DNA from: Acrocarpospora pleiomorpha
GTDB lineage: Bacteria > Actinomycetota > Actinomycetes > Streptosporangiales > Streptosporangiaceae
Direction of reading: 5' to 3'
DNA length: 64,000 bases
NCBI RefSeq assembly: GCF_009687885.1
Contig: NZ_BLAF01000009.1
Coordinates: 176,001 to 240,000 of the forward strand
Within the stretch, counting starts at the first letter, position 1, and each line of letters begins with the position of its first letter. Below are positions 7,735 to 16,626 of this stretch, one piece after another. The notes beneath the pieces were generated by a model, which saw only the letters and a program-made list of their open reading frames with translations, did not search any database and was not told the origin of the DNA. The position numbers and the translations under genes are program-made.

Positions 7735-9279
7735 TCAGCTTTCCTTTTTGAGGTCGCCCTTGTAGGTGACGAGCCCGAGGTCGTCGTCCCACTGGTAGCC
7801 GAGCTGGTCGTCCTTGGGAGTGAGGATGACGGTGCCGGGGACGCAGCCGGCGTTGTTGTCGAGGCGGAGGACCATGGAGTCGGCCTCGATCTTGTTCACC
7901 GTCAGAGTGCCGGTGTCGCAGCCGTCTTCGTACCATTTGCCGGTGGCTTCGCCGGCGGGGAGTTCGATGCGGATGTCGTGTTCGCTCATGGCGCCCTGGG
8001 GTTCGGGCACGATGTGGCCTGCCCAGATTCCGGCATAGGCGTCCGGGATGACGGTGGCGTCGGTGGCCTCGGTGGTGTCCTCAGTGGAGTCCTCTGAGGG
8101 TGTGGGTTCTTCGGTAGGGGTTTCGGCGTCGTCGGATGGAGTCTCCGCTGGGTCCACGGTCGCTTCGGCGGTGGAGGAGGACGAGTTCGCGTTGGTGTCG
8201 CCGGTTCCGGAGACGATGCGGGGGACCACGATGGCGGTGGTGCCGATGATCGCGACCAGAGCCACCAGCAGGGCGATCATCAGCCCTCGGTTGCCGCCCG
8301 TACTGCTCGGCGCGGTGGCATGCTGCTCCCAGCTCTGACCTGGTCCGGTACCCATCGGCTGGCCGCCGGGCCAGGACTGGGGAGCCTGACCGGGCCAGGA
8401 TGACTGCCCGGCGGGCGGGTAGCCCGGCGGCGGGGGAGTCTGTGCCGGCGGGTGGGCTGCGGCGGCGCCCATGGAGAGCGGGTCGGGGGTGGAGCCGACC
8501 AGGGTGAGGAGCAGGTCGCGGGAGGTGGGGCGGCGGGTGGGGTCCTTGTCGATGCAGCGTTGCACGGTGGCGCGGAGCGGTTCGGGGACGCCGGTGGTGT
8601 CGGGGGTGATCGTCATGATCCGGTGCAGCACCGAGGCCACGCTGTCGGCGCCGAACGCCGGGCGGCCGGTCGCCGCGTACACCATCGTCGCCCCCCACGC
8701 GAACACGTCCGACGCGGGGCTGGCCGGATGCCCGGCGATCTGCTCGGGGGACAGGTAGGCGGGGGTGCCGATCGGCCCGGCCGTCATCGTGGCGCTCTCG
8801 CTCTGCCGGGCGATGCCGAAGTCCACCACCCGGGGCCCGTCGGGACCGAGCAGGACGTTGCCCGGCTTGAAGTCCCGGTGCACGATGCCCGCACCGTGGA
8901 TGGCGGCGAGCGCGGTAGCCGTACCGACCGCGAGGCGTTCGAGTTCACCCCCGCGTAACGGGCCGTCGGCGCTGACCCGGTCGTGGAGGGAAGGGCCGTC
9001 GATGAACTCGCTCACCACGTAGGGTTCGCGGCCGTCCACCTCGGCGGTGATGACCCGCGCCGTGCAGAACGAGGCCACGCCGCGCAGCGCGTCGAGCTCG
9101 CGGGCCAGCCGCTGCCGCACACTCGGGTCGAAGCCGCTTTTCAGCACCTTGATGGCGACAGGCACCCCATCAGGGGACGCGCCGAGATAGACAACCCCCT
9201 GCCCACCTTCGCCGAGCCGGCCGGACAGCGTGAACTCGCCCAGCGCGCGGGGATCCTCAGGCGTCAGGGGTGCGACCAT
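7735..9279 (-). CDS. Membrane-anchored Ser/Thr protein kinase
   Basis: Eukaryotic-type (PknB-like) kinase of 514 residues. Kinase domain about 14-270: glycine loop GEGGQG (23-28), Lys44, HRDFKPGN (134-141), DFG (153-155), and an activation loop ending GTPAYLSPEQ. A Pro/Gln/Gly-rich cytosolic linker is followed by one transmembrane helix (about 330-352, MIALLVALVAIIGTTAIVV), a Thr/Glu/Ser-rich stalk and an extracellular domain of about 100 residues with a Cys pair (EDGCDTG, NAGCVPG). No PASTA repeats are present, so the sensed ligand is unknown. Orientation is kinase inside and sensor outside. Transcribed alone, convergent with the HAD gene. Confidence 0.93.
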   Translation of the reverse strand: MVAPLTPEDPRALGEFTLSGRLGEGGQGVVYLGASPDGVPVAIKVLKSGFDPSVRQRLARELDALRGVASFCTARVITAEVDGREPYVVSEFIDGPSLHDRVSADGPLRGGELERLAVGTATALAAIHGAGIVHRDFKPGNVLLGPDGPRVVDFGIARQSESATMTAGPIGTPAYLSPEQIAGHPASPASDVFAWGATMVYAATGRPAFGADSVASVLHRIMTITPDTTGVPEPLRATVQRCIDKDPTRRPTSRDLLLTLVGSTPDPLSMGAAAAHPPAQTPPPPGYPPAGQSSWPGQAPQSWPGGQPMGTGPGQSWEQHATAPSSTGGNRGLMIALLVALVAIIGTTAIVVPRIVSGTGDTNANSSSSTAEATVDPAETPSDDAETPTEEPTPSEDSTEDTTEATDATVIPDAYAGIWAGHIVPEPQGAMSEHDIRIELPAGEATGKWYEDGCDTGTLTVNKIEADSMVLRLDNNAGCVPGTVILTPKDDQLGYQWDDDLGLVTYKGDLKKES

Positions 9280-9311
9280 GCGTCATACCGTATTGGGATC
9301 CGTACAGATAA

Positions 9312-9343
9312 GTGAACCTGCCCGCAGTGACGGGCAGGTTCAC
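9312..9343 (-). terminator. Terminator hairpin after the choice-of-anchor I gene
   Basis: Perfect 13-bp stem GTGAACCTGCCCG / CGGGCAGGTTCAC with a 6-base loop, starting 17 bp beyond the stop of the minus-strand gene at 9360 and just before the kinase start. Confidence 0.75.
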
Positions 9344-9359
9344 GAACATCCAGCGGAGG

Positions 9360-10898
9360 TTAGCCCAGCTCGTAGATGGCCGTCGTTCCGCTGATCTCGT
9401 GACCGACCACCAGCAGCGGCCGGAAGGTCGGGCTCTGCGCGGCCGGGATGAACAGCACGCCCTCGGGGCCGACGTCCCCGGCGGTGCCCGCAGCCACGTT
9501 GCCGGTGAAGTCGCGGCTGTTGACGTAGCCGGCCAGGCTCGGCCTGCTCGGGTTGCTCACGTCGTACGCGACGATCCCGCCGACCCGCTCAAGCCCGGCG
9601 AACGCGTACGTCCTGCCCTTGATCTCGCCGATCGCGACACCCTCCGGCTCGGGGCCCTTGTTGTCGCTGCGGCTGTCGAAGGTGTTGTTCTCCTGGTCGG
9701 CGTTGAACTGGGCCGGCAGTTTCTCGGCGATCAGCTTTTCGATCTGGTCGCCCGAGTCCCACACCGGCGCGCCCGAGGAGGACCTGATCGAGATCGACCG
9801 GGCGCCGAAGGAGTGCAGGTCGGTGGTGGCCCCGGCGGCGTTCTTGGGCGAGGTCGTGGTCACGTTGAGGCGGCCGAGCTCGGCGTCCTTCTTGAGCGCG
9901 TCCCCGTCCGGCCGGGCCAGCGTGAGGTCCTTGACCCTGACCTCCTCGGAGAAGCAGTCGTAGTCGCGGGCGTCGCCCTCGTTGGCGGTCACCAGGTAGG
10001 TGCGGCCGCGCTGCTCGAAGGAGGCCAGCGCGTCCGGCTGGTACATGCCCAGCACCGGCCGCGGCCTGATGTCGATCTTGGTGTCCCGGTCCGAGGCGTC
10101 GATACCCGCGCCCGGCTTGGAGTGGTCCTTCAAGCCCAGCGGGACGATCTCCTCAACCCGGGCATGCTTCAGGTCCACGATCGCGATCGCGTTGTTCTCC
10201 TGCAGCGACACCCAGGCCGTCCGGCCGTGCTTGTCGGTGGCGATGTACTCCGGCTCGAAGTCCTGCGCGGCGGTCGCGTTCGGACCGTAGATCCGCACGC
10301 CCTTGGCCCGCAGGTAGTTCTCCTTGCCGTTGTACGCCCGGAAGCTCGCGGTCTTCACGCTGCCGCGCTTCACGTCCACGATGCTGACCGAACCCTCGGG
10401 GTCGACCCCGTCCGCGCAGTACGAGGACGGCTCACCCTCGTTGGCCACCACAACCTTGTCCCCATCCGGGGTGAACATCACCATGTCGGGCAGCGCGCCC
10501 ACCCGCACCTCGCGCAGCTTGCGCCCGTTCCGGGCAGAGAAGAAGCTGACCGTGCCGGGGTCGGTCTTGACCGCCGCCTGCTGGGCCACGGCCACCAGGC
10601 CCTTCTTCACGGCCACGCTGTTGGCCCCCGGCGTGACCAGCGTGGCCACCTTCTTCGGGTTGCGCGGGTCCTTGATGTCCAGCACGTCCACCGTGCCGTC
10701 CTGGGCGTTCACCACGAAGACGCGGCGGGTCGCGGGGTCGTACGCGGTGATCTCGGACGCGCCGACGCCGACCGCGCCGGTGGCGAAACGCCCGAGGAAC
10801 GTGAGTTCGATACCGCCCGTGGCCTGTGCGGGCACGGACAGTAACGTGGAGGTGAGAATCAGCCCAGTGGTGGCGGCGAGGATGCGCATGGCCTGCAT
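9360..10898 (-). CDS. Secreted choice-of-anchor I family protein (beta-propeller, esterase-like)
   Basis: Exported protein of 512 residues. Signal peptide MRILAATTGLILTSTLLSVP with AQA cleavage; the Met at codon 4 may be the real start. The mature part has propeller-type repeats (VFVVNAQDGTVDVLDIKDP; GALPDMVMFTPDGDKVVVAN; TAWVSLQENNAIAIVDL) and the family signatures NEGEPSSY, TANEGDARDY and GPEPEGVAIG. This family is often annotated with alkaline phosphatase or esterase-like names, but no assayed function can be assigned from sequence. No LPXTG or transmembrane anchor is visible, so it is probably released. Perfect terminator hairpin follows. The SGNH hydrolase gene lies 55 bp upstream on the same strand and may be cotranscribed. 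Confidence 0.85.
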   Translation of the reverse strand: MQAMRILAATTGLILTSTLLSVPAQATGGIELTFLGRFATGAVGVGASEITAYDPATRRVFVVNAQDGTVDVLDIKDPRNPKKVATLVTPGANSVAVKKGLVAVAQQAAVKTDPGTVSFFSARNGRKLREVRVGALPDMVMFTPDGDKVVVANEGEPSSYCADGVDPEGSVSIVDVKRGSVKTASFRAYNGKENYLRAKGVRIYGPNATAAQDFEPEYIATDKHGRTAWVSLQENNAIAIVDLKHARVEEIVPLGLKDHSKPGAGIDASDRDTKIDIRPRPVLGMYQPDALASFEQRGRTYLVTANEGDARDYDCFSEEVRVKDLTLARPDGDALKKDAELGRLNVTTTSPKNAAGATTDLHSFGARSISIRSSSGAPVWDSGDQIEKLIAEKLPAQFNADQENNTFDSRSDNKGPEPEGVAIGEIKGRTYAFAGLERVGGIVAYDVSNPSRPSLAGYVNSRDFTGNVAAGTAGDVGPEGVLFIPAAQSPTFRPLLVVGHEISGTTAIYELG

Positions 10899-10953
10899 CG
10901 TCGCGATATTTCGTGACTTGTTCCTGACGCCTGGATGACCATGAGGTGAACCG

Positions 10954-12141
10954 TCACAGGATCTGCTTGAGCGGCACCGTGTAGGCCAGCTTGCGCCGCC
11001 CGGAGTCGCTGAGGTGCAGGTGGTCGCCGTGATCGTAGGAGGCGCGCAGCTGGTCGGGCGTGCCGGGATCGCGCAGCGCCTTGTCGAAGTCGAGCACGCC
11101 GTCGAACGCCCGGCTCGTCCTGATCCAGCGGTTCACCTGCTGCCGGATCGCCTCCCGCTCCGGCGTCCAGCTCTGGTATCCCGCGAACGGCGTCAGCGTG
11201 CCGCCCAGAATCCGCAGCTTCCTGGCGTGCGCCATCTTGATCATCTTCTTGTACGCCTCGATCAGCGGCCTGGCCGAGGAGAGCTCCCCCTTGGAGATGT
11301 CGTTGATCCCGCAGAACAGCACGACCGTCTTCACCCCCGGCTGGGACAGCACGTCCCGGTTGAACCGGCTGAGCGTGCTCGGCCCGACCCCCGTCTGCAG
11401 CACCCGGTTCCCGGCGATCCCCGCGTTGAGCACCGCCACCCGCTTGGCGGCCGGCAACGCCCCGATCCGATGGTTGAGATAGTCGGTCCACCGCCGGTTG
11501 GCGTCGAGCTCCTGCCCCGCGCCGTCGGTCAGCGAATCCCCTACCGCCACCACCGACCGCACCGACTTCGCGGTGGTCACCGCCACCCGATCGAGGAAGT
11601 ACCACTGCGTGCTGGTGTAGGTGAACTTGTCCGCCGCCTCGGCCCGCGCGTGGTTCCCCGGATCGGACAGGAACGTCGTCGTGTACGCCCGATCGTGCCC
11701 CGTCACCTGCGGCAGGTATGCGGGCACGTACAGGCTGACCACCACGCTCTGCCGCGGCGAGATCTTCTTGACCACCGGATCGCTCCACACCGCCTGCCCC
11801 GGCTTGAGCCTGATCGACTTCTTGCCGTTGAAGGTGACCGGCCGGTTGGTCTTGCCCATCAGCTCAGCGCCGTACGCCTGGAGTCCTAAATAGACGCTCT
11901 GGAACGTGACCGAGGTGCGCCCGAAGACGTTGGACAGGCGGATGCGCAGGCCGCTGCCGCCGATGCTGGTGCGCACCACCATCCGGACCGTCTGGTCGCC
12001 GATCGCGGTCGGCAGCCGGTCGCTGGCCGCGGTCCAGGTTCCGACCTGATGCCCGGACGCCGCCCGCGCGGGCGACATCGGCACCAGGGCTACTGCCAGG
12101 ATCAACGCCGTCACGACGAACCGGTGGACCGGTCGCACCAT
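10954..12141 (-). CDS. Secreted SGNH/GDSL-family hydrolase
   Basis: Exported esterase/lipase-type enzyme, about 395 residues. ATG at 12141 (codon 7 of the longer frame) gives a good signal peptide ending SPARAASG. The N-terminal 170 residues are a beta-rich domain seen in SGNH proteins of this type (IGGSGLRIRLSNVFG). Catalytic blocks follow: VAVGDSLTDG (block I Ser), AGIAGNR (block II Gly), GINDIS (block III Asn) and DHLHLS (block V Asp/His). Likely acts outside the cell on acylated carbohydrate or lipid; substrate unknown. Divergent from the STAND ATPase gene, with about 130 bp between starts. Confidence 0.9.
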   Translation of the reverse strand: MVRPVHRFVVTALILAVALVPMSPARAASGHQVGTWTAASDRLPTAIGDQTVRMVVRTSIGGSGLRIRLSNVFGRTSVTFQSVYLGLQAYGAELMGKTNRPVTFNGKKSIRLKPGQAVWSDPVVKKISPRQSVVVSLYVPAYLPQVTGHDRAYTTTFLSDPGNHARAEAADKFTYTSTQWYFLDRVAVTTAKSVRSVVAVGDSLTDGAGQELDANRRWTDYLNHRIGALPAAKRVAVLNAGIAGNRVLQTGVGPSTLSRFNRDVLSQPGVKTVVLFCGINDISKGELSSARPLIEAYKKMIKMAHARKLRILGGTLTPFAGYQSWTPEREAIRQQVNRWIRTSRAFDGVLDFDKALRDPGTPDQLRASYDHGDHLHLSDSGRRKLAYTVPLKQIL

Positions 12142-12273
12142 CGCCTCCGAAAGCCACATGAGATTGATTCGCGAGGGGATACATTACGGCCAATCGCCCC
12201 CTGGAACGCTGTCATTCGGTCAGACGTGCTTGAATCCACAGTGCCCGGCTTCCTGACACCCCCGAGGACACGG

Positions 12274-14844
12274 ATGTCCGAACCGTCCCCGCCTGACGAG
12301 CAAGCAACCGGCCGACGGGCGCTGGCCGCGCCCGCCGCGATCGGGGTGGTCGCCGCGGTGGGCAGCGCGCTGGCCGCCGCCACCAACATCTGGGACCTGC
12401 CGGTCGCGGTGAGCCTCGGCGTCACCGGCACCGCCGCCGCGCTGGCCGGGGTGCTGGCCTGGGCCACCGCCGCCCCGGCCAAACGCCGCCCGGCGGCCCT
12501 GCCGGGAGGCGGCCCGGTCGCGGCCGAGCTGCCCCCGGTCATCGCCCACTTCACCGGCCGCGGCGAGGCCCTCGCCGATCTGCGCGAGCGTTTTCGCGAC
12601 CGGGCCGGCGACTCGCCGTTCGTGGTGTCCATCTACGGCCAGGGCGGGGTCGGCAAGTCGGCCCTGGCCGGGCGGTTCGGGCACGACATCCTCGACGACT
12701 TCCCCGACGGCCAGCTCTACTTCGACCTGCGCGGCGGCGCCGACGTGGTCCGCCCCGAGGAGGTGCTGGTCGGGTTCCTGCGCTCGCTCGGCGTGCGCCT
12801 CACCACCGACCCCGGCGGCCTGCGCGAGCTGCAGAAGCTCTGGTGGACCTGGACCAAGGACCGCCGTCTGCTGATATTTCTGGACAACGCCAGGGATGGG
12901 GATCAGGTCAAGGATCTCATCCCGAACGAACCGCGGTGCGCGGTGATCGTCACCTCCCGCAAGCCGCTGCTGCTCCGCAACACCTACGACACCCAGCTGC
13001 ACGTCTTCACCGAAGCCCAGGGCGTGGAGCTGCTGGCCCGCCTGGCGGGCGGGGACCGGGTCGTGGCCGACCTGGAGTCCGCCCAGGACATCGTCCGCCT
13101 CTGCGACCGCCTGCCGCTGGCCATCAGCATCTGCGGCGGCCGCCTCGCCACCCGCGCCCACTGGTCGCTGGACGACCTGGCCCTCCGCCTGGCCGACGAG
13201 CGGCGCCGCCTCGACCAGCTGGAGATCGGCCGCCAGCTCGACAGCAGCGTCCGCGCCAGCCTGCACCTCAGCTACGAGGAGTGCACCGACCTGCAGCGCC
13301 GCCTGCTCCGGCTGCTGGCCCAGCTGACCGCCCCCGACGTGCAGGAGTGGGTGGCCGGCGACCTGCTGGACACCTCCGAGACCGACGGCGCCGACCAGCT
13401 GGAGATGCTGGTAACCAGCCAGCTCGCCGAATGCACCGGCCGCGACTCCACCGGTGGCATGCGCTACCGCCTGCACGACCTGGTCCGCCTGTTCGCCCGC
13501 GAACAGCGCCTCGACGCCGACCAGCGCCGCGCCGCCATCGAACGCGTCCTGTACGGCTTCCGCCGCCGCGCCGAAGCCGCCGCCACCGCCCGCTGGCCCC
13601 AGGACTGGACCTCCAGGGTCCCGCGCCGCAGCTCCCCCGACACGATCACCCCCATCGAGATCACCTGGCCCCGGGTGGACAACACCCGCCGCGAGATCAC
13701 CTCCGCCGCCTGGTTCACCTCCGAGCGCCTGGCCCTGCTGGCCGCCATCCACCAGGCCAGGAACGAGGAGATGTGGGACCTGGCCTGGGGCATGGGCCGG
13801 GCCTTCTGCTCGCTGTGCCACTCGCTCCGGGCGTACTGGTCGGACTGGGAGGAGGTCGCCGACATCGTCTGCGAGGCGGCCGAGCGCATGGACGACCCAC
13901 GCGCGATCGGCATCGCCCTGCTGGAACGCGCGGCCGTGAACGGCGGCCTGGGCCGCCCGGACGGCGCGCTCGGCGACGCGCGCCGGGCCCTGGAGCTGCT
14001 GACCCTGCAGGGCGAGAGCTGGTGGGCGGCACGGGCCTCGCGCACGATCGGCATGACCCTGTTCAGCAGCGGCAACCTGGACCGCAGCCAGGACCACCTG
14101 GTCGAGGCGATCACCGCCTTCAAGGCCGAAGGCGATCGCTGGTGGACCGCCCGCACCCAGCGCAACCTGGCCGAACTCCGCCTCGCCCAGGGCGGCTACG
14201 GCGAGGCCGCCGTCCTCCTGGAGGAATCCCTGGCCACCTTCGAGGCGGACGGCAACCGCTACTCCGAGGCGCAGACCCAGCGCGCCCTCGGCGAGGTCCT
14301 GGCCGCCAAGGCCCGCGCGCTCCTGGCCGAGGGCAAGGACCTGGCCGCCGAACGGCAGTACATCCTCGCCGGGAACGCCCTCCGCTTCGCGATCAAGGCG
14401 TTCAAGGACCGCCACGAGGAGTGGGAGGAGGCCCGCAGCCTGCGCGCGGCCGGGGAGATCGGCGACCCGCAGAACCTGCTCACCGAGCACGCCAACGTCA
14501 GGGACGCCAAGGAGATGCTGGCCCGGCTCGGCGACTCGTGGGGCGTGGCCCGGGCCGAGATCTCCGAAGGGTGGGCGCTGGAGCGTCTTGGCCGGGTGCC
14601 CGAGGCGGTGATCTCGTTCCGCCAGGCCGAACGGGACTTCGAGGAACTGGGGGACCGGTGGTGGCAGGCGCGCAGCCTGCGCGGCGTGGCGGAGATCCTG
14701 CTGCGCGCCGACCGCAGGGAGGAAGCGCGCGAACCGGCCAGGCAGGCGCTGGACATCTACCTGAACCTGGGCAACGAGACCGGCGCTCGGCGCGCCCGAG
14801 ATGTCCTCGAACGCGCCGAAGCGCCTAGGCCGCCGACACGCTGA
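12274..14844 (+). CDS. STAND (NB-ARC/TPR) ATPase with N-terminal membrane hairpin
   Basis: 856 residues from ATG 12274, which has GAGG upstream; the longer frame crosses antisense SGNH and is unlikely. Residues about 16-64 form two hydrophobic helices (APAAIGVVAAVGSALAAA; VAVSLGVTGTAAALAGVLAW). An NB-ARC switch ATPase follows: sensor entry HFTGRGEALADLRE, P-loop GQGGVGKSA (K128), Walker B RLLIFLDNA, GxP-like RLPLAI, and an MHD-like LHDLVR. The last 350 residues are TPR-like repeats carrying a recurring W-x-x-A-R motif (GESWWAAR, GDRWWTAR, HEEWEEAR, GDSWGVAR, GDRWWQAR). STAND proteins form signal-triggered oligomers; ligand and output here are unknown. Its 3' end overlaps the convergent gene by 20 bp. 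Confidence 0.85.
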   Translation: MSEPSPPDEQATGRRALAAPAAIGVVAAVGSALAAATNIWDLPVAVSLGVTGTAAALAGVLAWATAAPAKRRPAALPGGGPVAAELPPVIAHFTGRGEALADLRERFRDRAGDSPFVVSIYGQGGVGKSALAGRFGHDILDDFPDGQLYFDLRGGADVVRPEEVLVGFLRSLGVRLTTDPGGLRELQKLWWTWTKDRRLLIFLDNARDGDQVKDLIPNEPRCAVIVTSRKPLLLRNTYDTQLHVFTEAQGVELLARLAGGDRVVADLESAQDIVRLCDRLPLAISICGGRLATRAHWSLDDLALRLADERRRLDQLEIGRQLDSSVRASLHLSYEECTDLQRRLLRLLAQLTAPDVQEWVAGDLLDTSETDGADQLEMLVTSQLAECTGRDSTGGMRYRLHDLVRLFAREQRLDADQRRAAIERVLYGFRRRAEAAATARWPQDWTSRVPRRSSPDTITPIEITWPRVDNTRREITSAAWFTSERLALLAAIHQARNEEMWDLAWGMGRAFCSLCHSLRAYWSDWEEVADIVCEAAERMDDPRAIGIALLERAAVNGGLGRPDGALGDARRALELLTLQGESWWAARASRTIGMTLFSSGNLDRSQDHLVEAITAFKAEGDRWWTARTQRNLAELRLAQGGYGEAAVLLEESLATFEADGNRYSEAQTQRALGEVLAAKARALLAEGKDLAAERQYILAGNALRFAIKAFKDRHEEWEEARSLRAAGEIGDPQNLLTEHANVRDAKEMLARLGDSWGVARAEISEGWALERLGRVPEAVISFRQAERDFEELGDRWWQARSLRGVAEILLRADRREEAREPARQALDIYLNLGNETGARRARDVLERAEAPRPPTR

Positions 14845-15694
14845 GCAGGTGGGTGCCCGCCTGCCTGGCCTCCGCGATGCTGGCGCGGAAGACCTGCTCG
14901 ATGGCCACCGCCTGGGTGGACATCTGGGCGATCTCCGCCGTGGCCATCGCGTCCGGGGCCGTCTCCGCTAAGAGCCGTTGGAACTCGGGGGTGAGGTCGT
15001 GCAGTTCTGTCACCTTCCGGAAGGCGTCGAAGAGGCGGTCGGCGTCCCTGGCCCGGGCCGCGTACGCCTCCAGGGCCACCACCCGGGACGTCAAGGACGC
15101 GGTGATCTCCTTGATCGTCGTGCTGTACGGCGCGTCCGCCTCGGCGATCAGCGGATCCGGGTTCCGGCCCACGATCTTGCGGTGTTTGTCCCGGAGCGCG
15201 GACAGGTCGGAAAGGCGCTTGGCGATCACCCATGCTTCCCCGGGCAGGGCGACGTTGTTGTTGTCCGTGTCGAGCAGGCCCTGGCGGTGCACCGTGGAGT
15301 GCAGCACGGCCTTGACCGCCTTCTGCGCCCGGGCGAGCAGGCTCCCGCACTGCTCGTCCAGGTCGCTCGGCAGCACGATCCGGTCGGCGTGGTCGTACAC
15401 GATCTGGAGTTTTCGCCGGGCCTCGCGCTGGTCGGCCGTGAGCAACCGGTTGAGCAGCGTCACGAAGCCGGTCATGCCGGCCAGGATCAGGAAGGTGGAG
15501 AAGCCGCCGAGGGCGCCGCCGAACATCAGGACCACGGCACACACGATCACGATCGGCCGCGGCGATTTGGGGGCCTCCGGGACGAGTCCCTGCCGGACCC
15601 GCCGGATTAGTTCCTCGTTGGTCTCCAGCAGCTGACGGATCGGGAACGGCAGGCTGGGATCTAGGGCTGTTGCGGGTCTTGCGCGGTCGGCCAC
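14825..15694 (-). CDS. Uncharacterised membrane protein with helical cytosolic domain
   Basis: 289 residues, no family recognised. GTG 15694 with a strong AGGAGG. After about 45 charged residues (RQLLETNEELIRRVRQG) there is a long hydrophobic hairpin (IVIVCAVVLMFGGALGG, then FSTFLILAGMTGFVTLL), then about 200 residues that look mainly helical and charged (SDLSALRDKHRKIVG; VVALEAYAARARDADRLFDAF). It has no enzyme motif that I can see. It converges with the STAND ATPase and overlaps it by 20 bp, and is divergent from a tyrosine phosphatase gene, with a perfect palindrome between. A link to the STAND protein is possible (both are membrane hairpin proteins) but unproven. Confidence 0.7.
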   Translation of the reverse strand: MADRARPATALDPSLPFPIRQLLETNEELIRRVRQGLVPEAPKSPRPIVIVCAVVLMFGGALGGFSTFLILAGMTGFVTLLNRLLTADQREARRKLQIVYDHADRIVLPSDLDEQCGSLLARAQKAVKAVLHSTVHRQGLLDTDNNNVALPGEAWVIAKRLSDLSALRDKHRKIVGRNPDPLIAEADAPYSTTIKEITASLTSRVVALEAYAARARDADRLFDAFRKVTELHDLTPEFQRLLAETAPDAMATAEIAQMSTQAVAIEQVFRASIAEARQAGTHLLSVSAA

Positions 15695-15752
15695 GTGACC
15701 TCCTGGGGGATGATGCTCTCTGCTGCCACCACCAGCGCGAAATATGAGTTGA

Positions 15753-15767
15753 TCGCAATGATTGCGA
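15753..15767. promoter_or_regulatory. Perfect 15-bp palindrome in a divergent promoter
   Basis: TCGCAATGATTGCGA: 7-bp arms around a central G, between the starts of the membrane protein (15694) and the phosphatase (15835). Size and place suit a dimeric repressor site. No regulator gene lies beside it. Confidence 0.5.
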
Positions 15768-15834
15768 AAGAACTAGGAGACATTCATTCTGCCGCCACTC
15801 CGCCGTCTTATCCCGACAGATAGGCTCATAAGCG

Positions 15835-16626
15835 ATGAACGAACATGAGCGATGGATAGTTCTGGAAGGCGCGGTCAATGTCCGTGATCTCGGCGGACTG
15901 CCGACCACCGACGGCGGCACCACCCGATTCGGCCGCATCCTGCGATCCGACAACCTGCAGGGTCTGACCCCGGCCGACATCGAGTTCCTGGTCGGGACCC
16001 TCAAACTCCGGCACGTGGTGGACCTGAGGTCAAATAACGAGGTGCGCCTGGAAGGCCCCGGCCCGTTAACCGAAATGCCGGAGGTCGGGTTCCATCACCA
16101 CACCCTTTTCGCCGAGGGCGGCCGCTTCACCGACGCCGCCGCCGACACGATCGACGACCGGGCGCTCCCCTGGGGGAACTCGCCGAAGGTGGATGAGGAA
16201 CTCCAGGTCACCGGCTACTACTACGGCTACCTGCGGGACCGGCCGGACTCGGTGGTCGCGGCGCTGCGCGCGCTGGCCCACGACGACGGCCTGGCCGTGG
16301 TGCACTGCGCCGCCGGGAAGGACCGCACCGGCGTGGTCAGCGCGCTGGCGCTGGCGGTCGGCGGCGTCACCCGGGAGGCCATCGTCGCCGACTACGCCGT
16401 CACCGGCGAGCGCATCGGGGCGATCCTGGCCCGGCTGCGCGCCAGCGACACCTACCGGGAGGACCTGGACTCCAAGTCCGACGACCACCACGTGCCGCGG
16501 GCCGAGTACATGGAGCGTTTCCTGACCACCCTGGAGGACCGTTTCGACGGGCCGCTGGGCTGGCTGGACCGCAACGGCTGGACCGCCGCCGACGCCAGCG
16601 CGCTACGCGCCCGGCTGCGGGACTGA
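15835..16626 (+). CDS. Tyrosine/phosphoinositide phosphatase (PtpB-like, Y_phosphatase3)
   Basis: 263-residue Cys-based phosphatase of the bacterial PtpB type. N-terminal NVRDLGGLPTTDGGTTRFGR is the family's standard opening, and the P-loop is HCAAGKDRTG with nucleophile C158 and R164, the AGKDRT version also found in MptpB, which acts on phosphotyrosine and phosphoinositides. No signal peptide. The ATG at 15835 is the first in frame; the Shine-Dalgarno match is weak. The stop lies inside a 12-bp tandem repeat shared with the 3' end of the convergent oxidoreductase gene. Confidence 0.9.
   Translation: MNEHERWIVLEGAVNVRDLGGLPTTDGGTTRFGRILRSDNLQGLTPADIEFLVGTLKLRHVVDLRSNNEVRLEGPGPLTEMPEVGFHHHTLFAEGGRFTDAAADTIDDRALPWGNSPKVDEELQVTGYYYGYLRDRPDSVVAALRALAHDDGLAVVHCAAGKDRTGVVSALALAVGGVTREAIVADYAVTGERIGAILARLRASDTYREDLDSKSDDHHVPRAEYMERFLTTLEDRFDGPLGWLDRNGWTAADASALRARLRD

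Noticed and set aside
9312..10844. Long plus-strand ORF (510 codons) opposite the choice-of-anchor I gene
   Set aside because: It is the antisense shadow of a clear secreted protein; its translation is Arg/Val/Gly-rich without family motifs, as expected for G+C-rich DNA.
12220..14490. Long minus-strand ORF (756 codons) opposite the STAND ATPase
   Set aside because: Gly/Ala/Val/Gln-rich composition and no motif; the plus-strand protein has intact P-loop, Walker B and TPR pattern.
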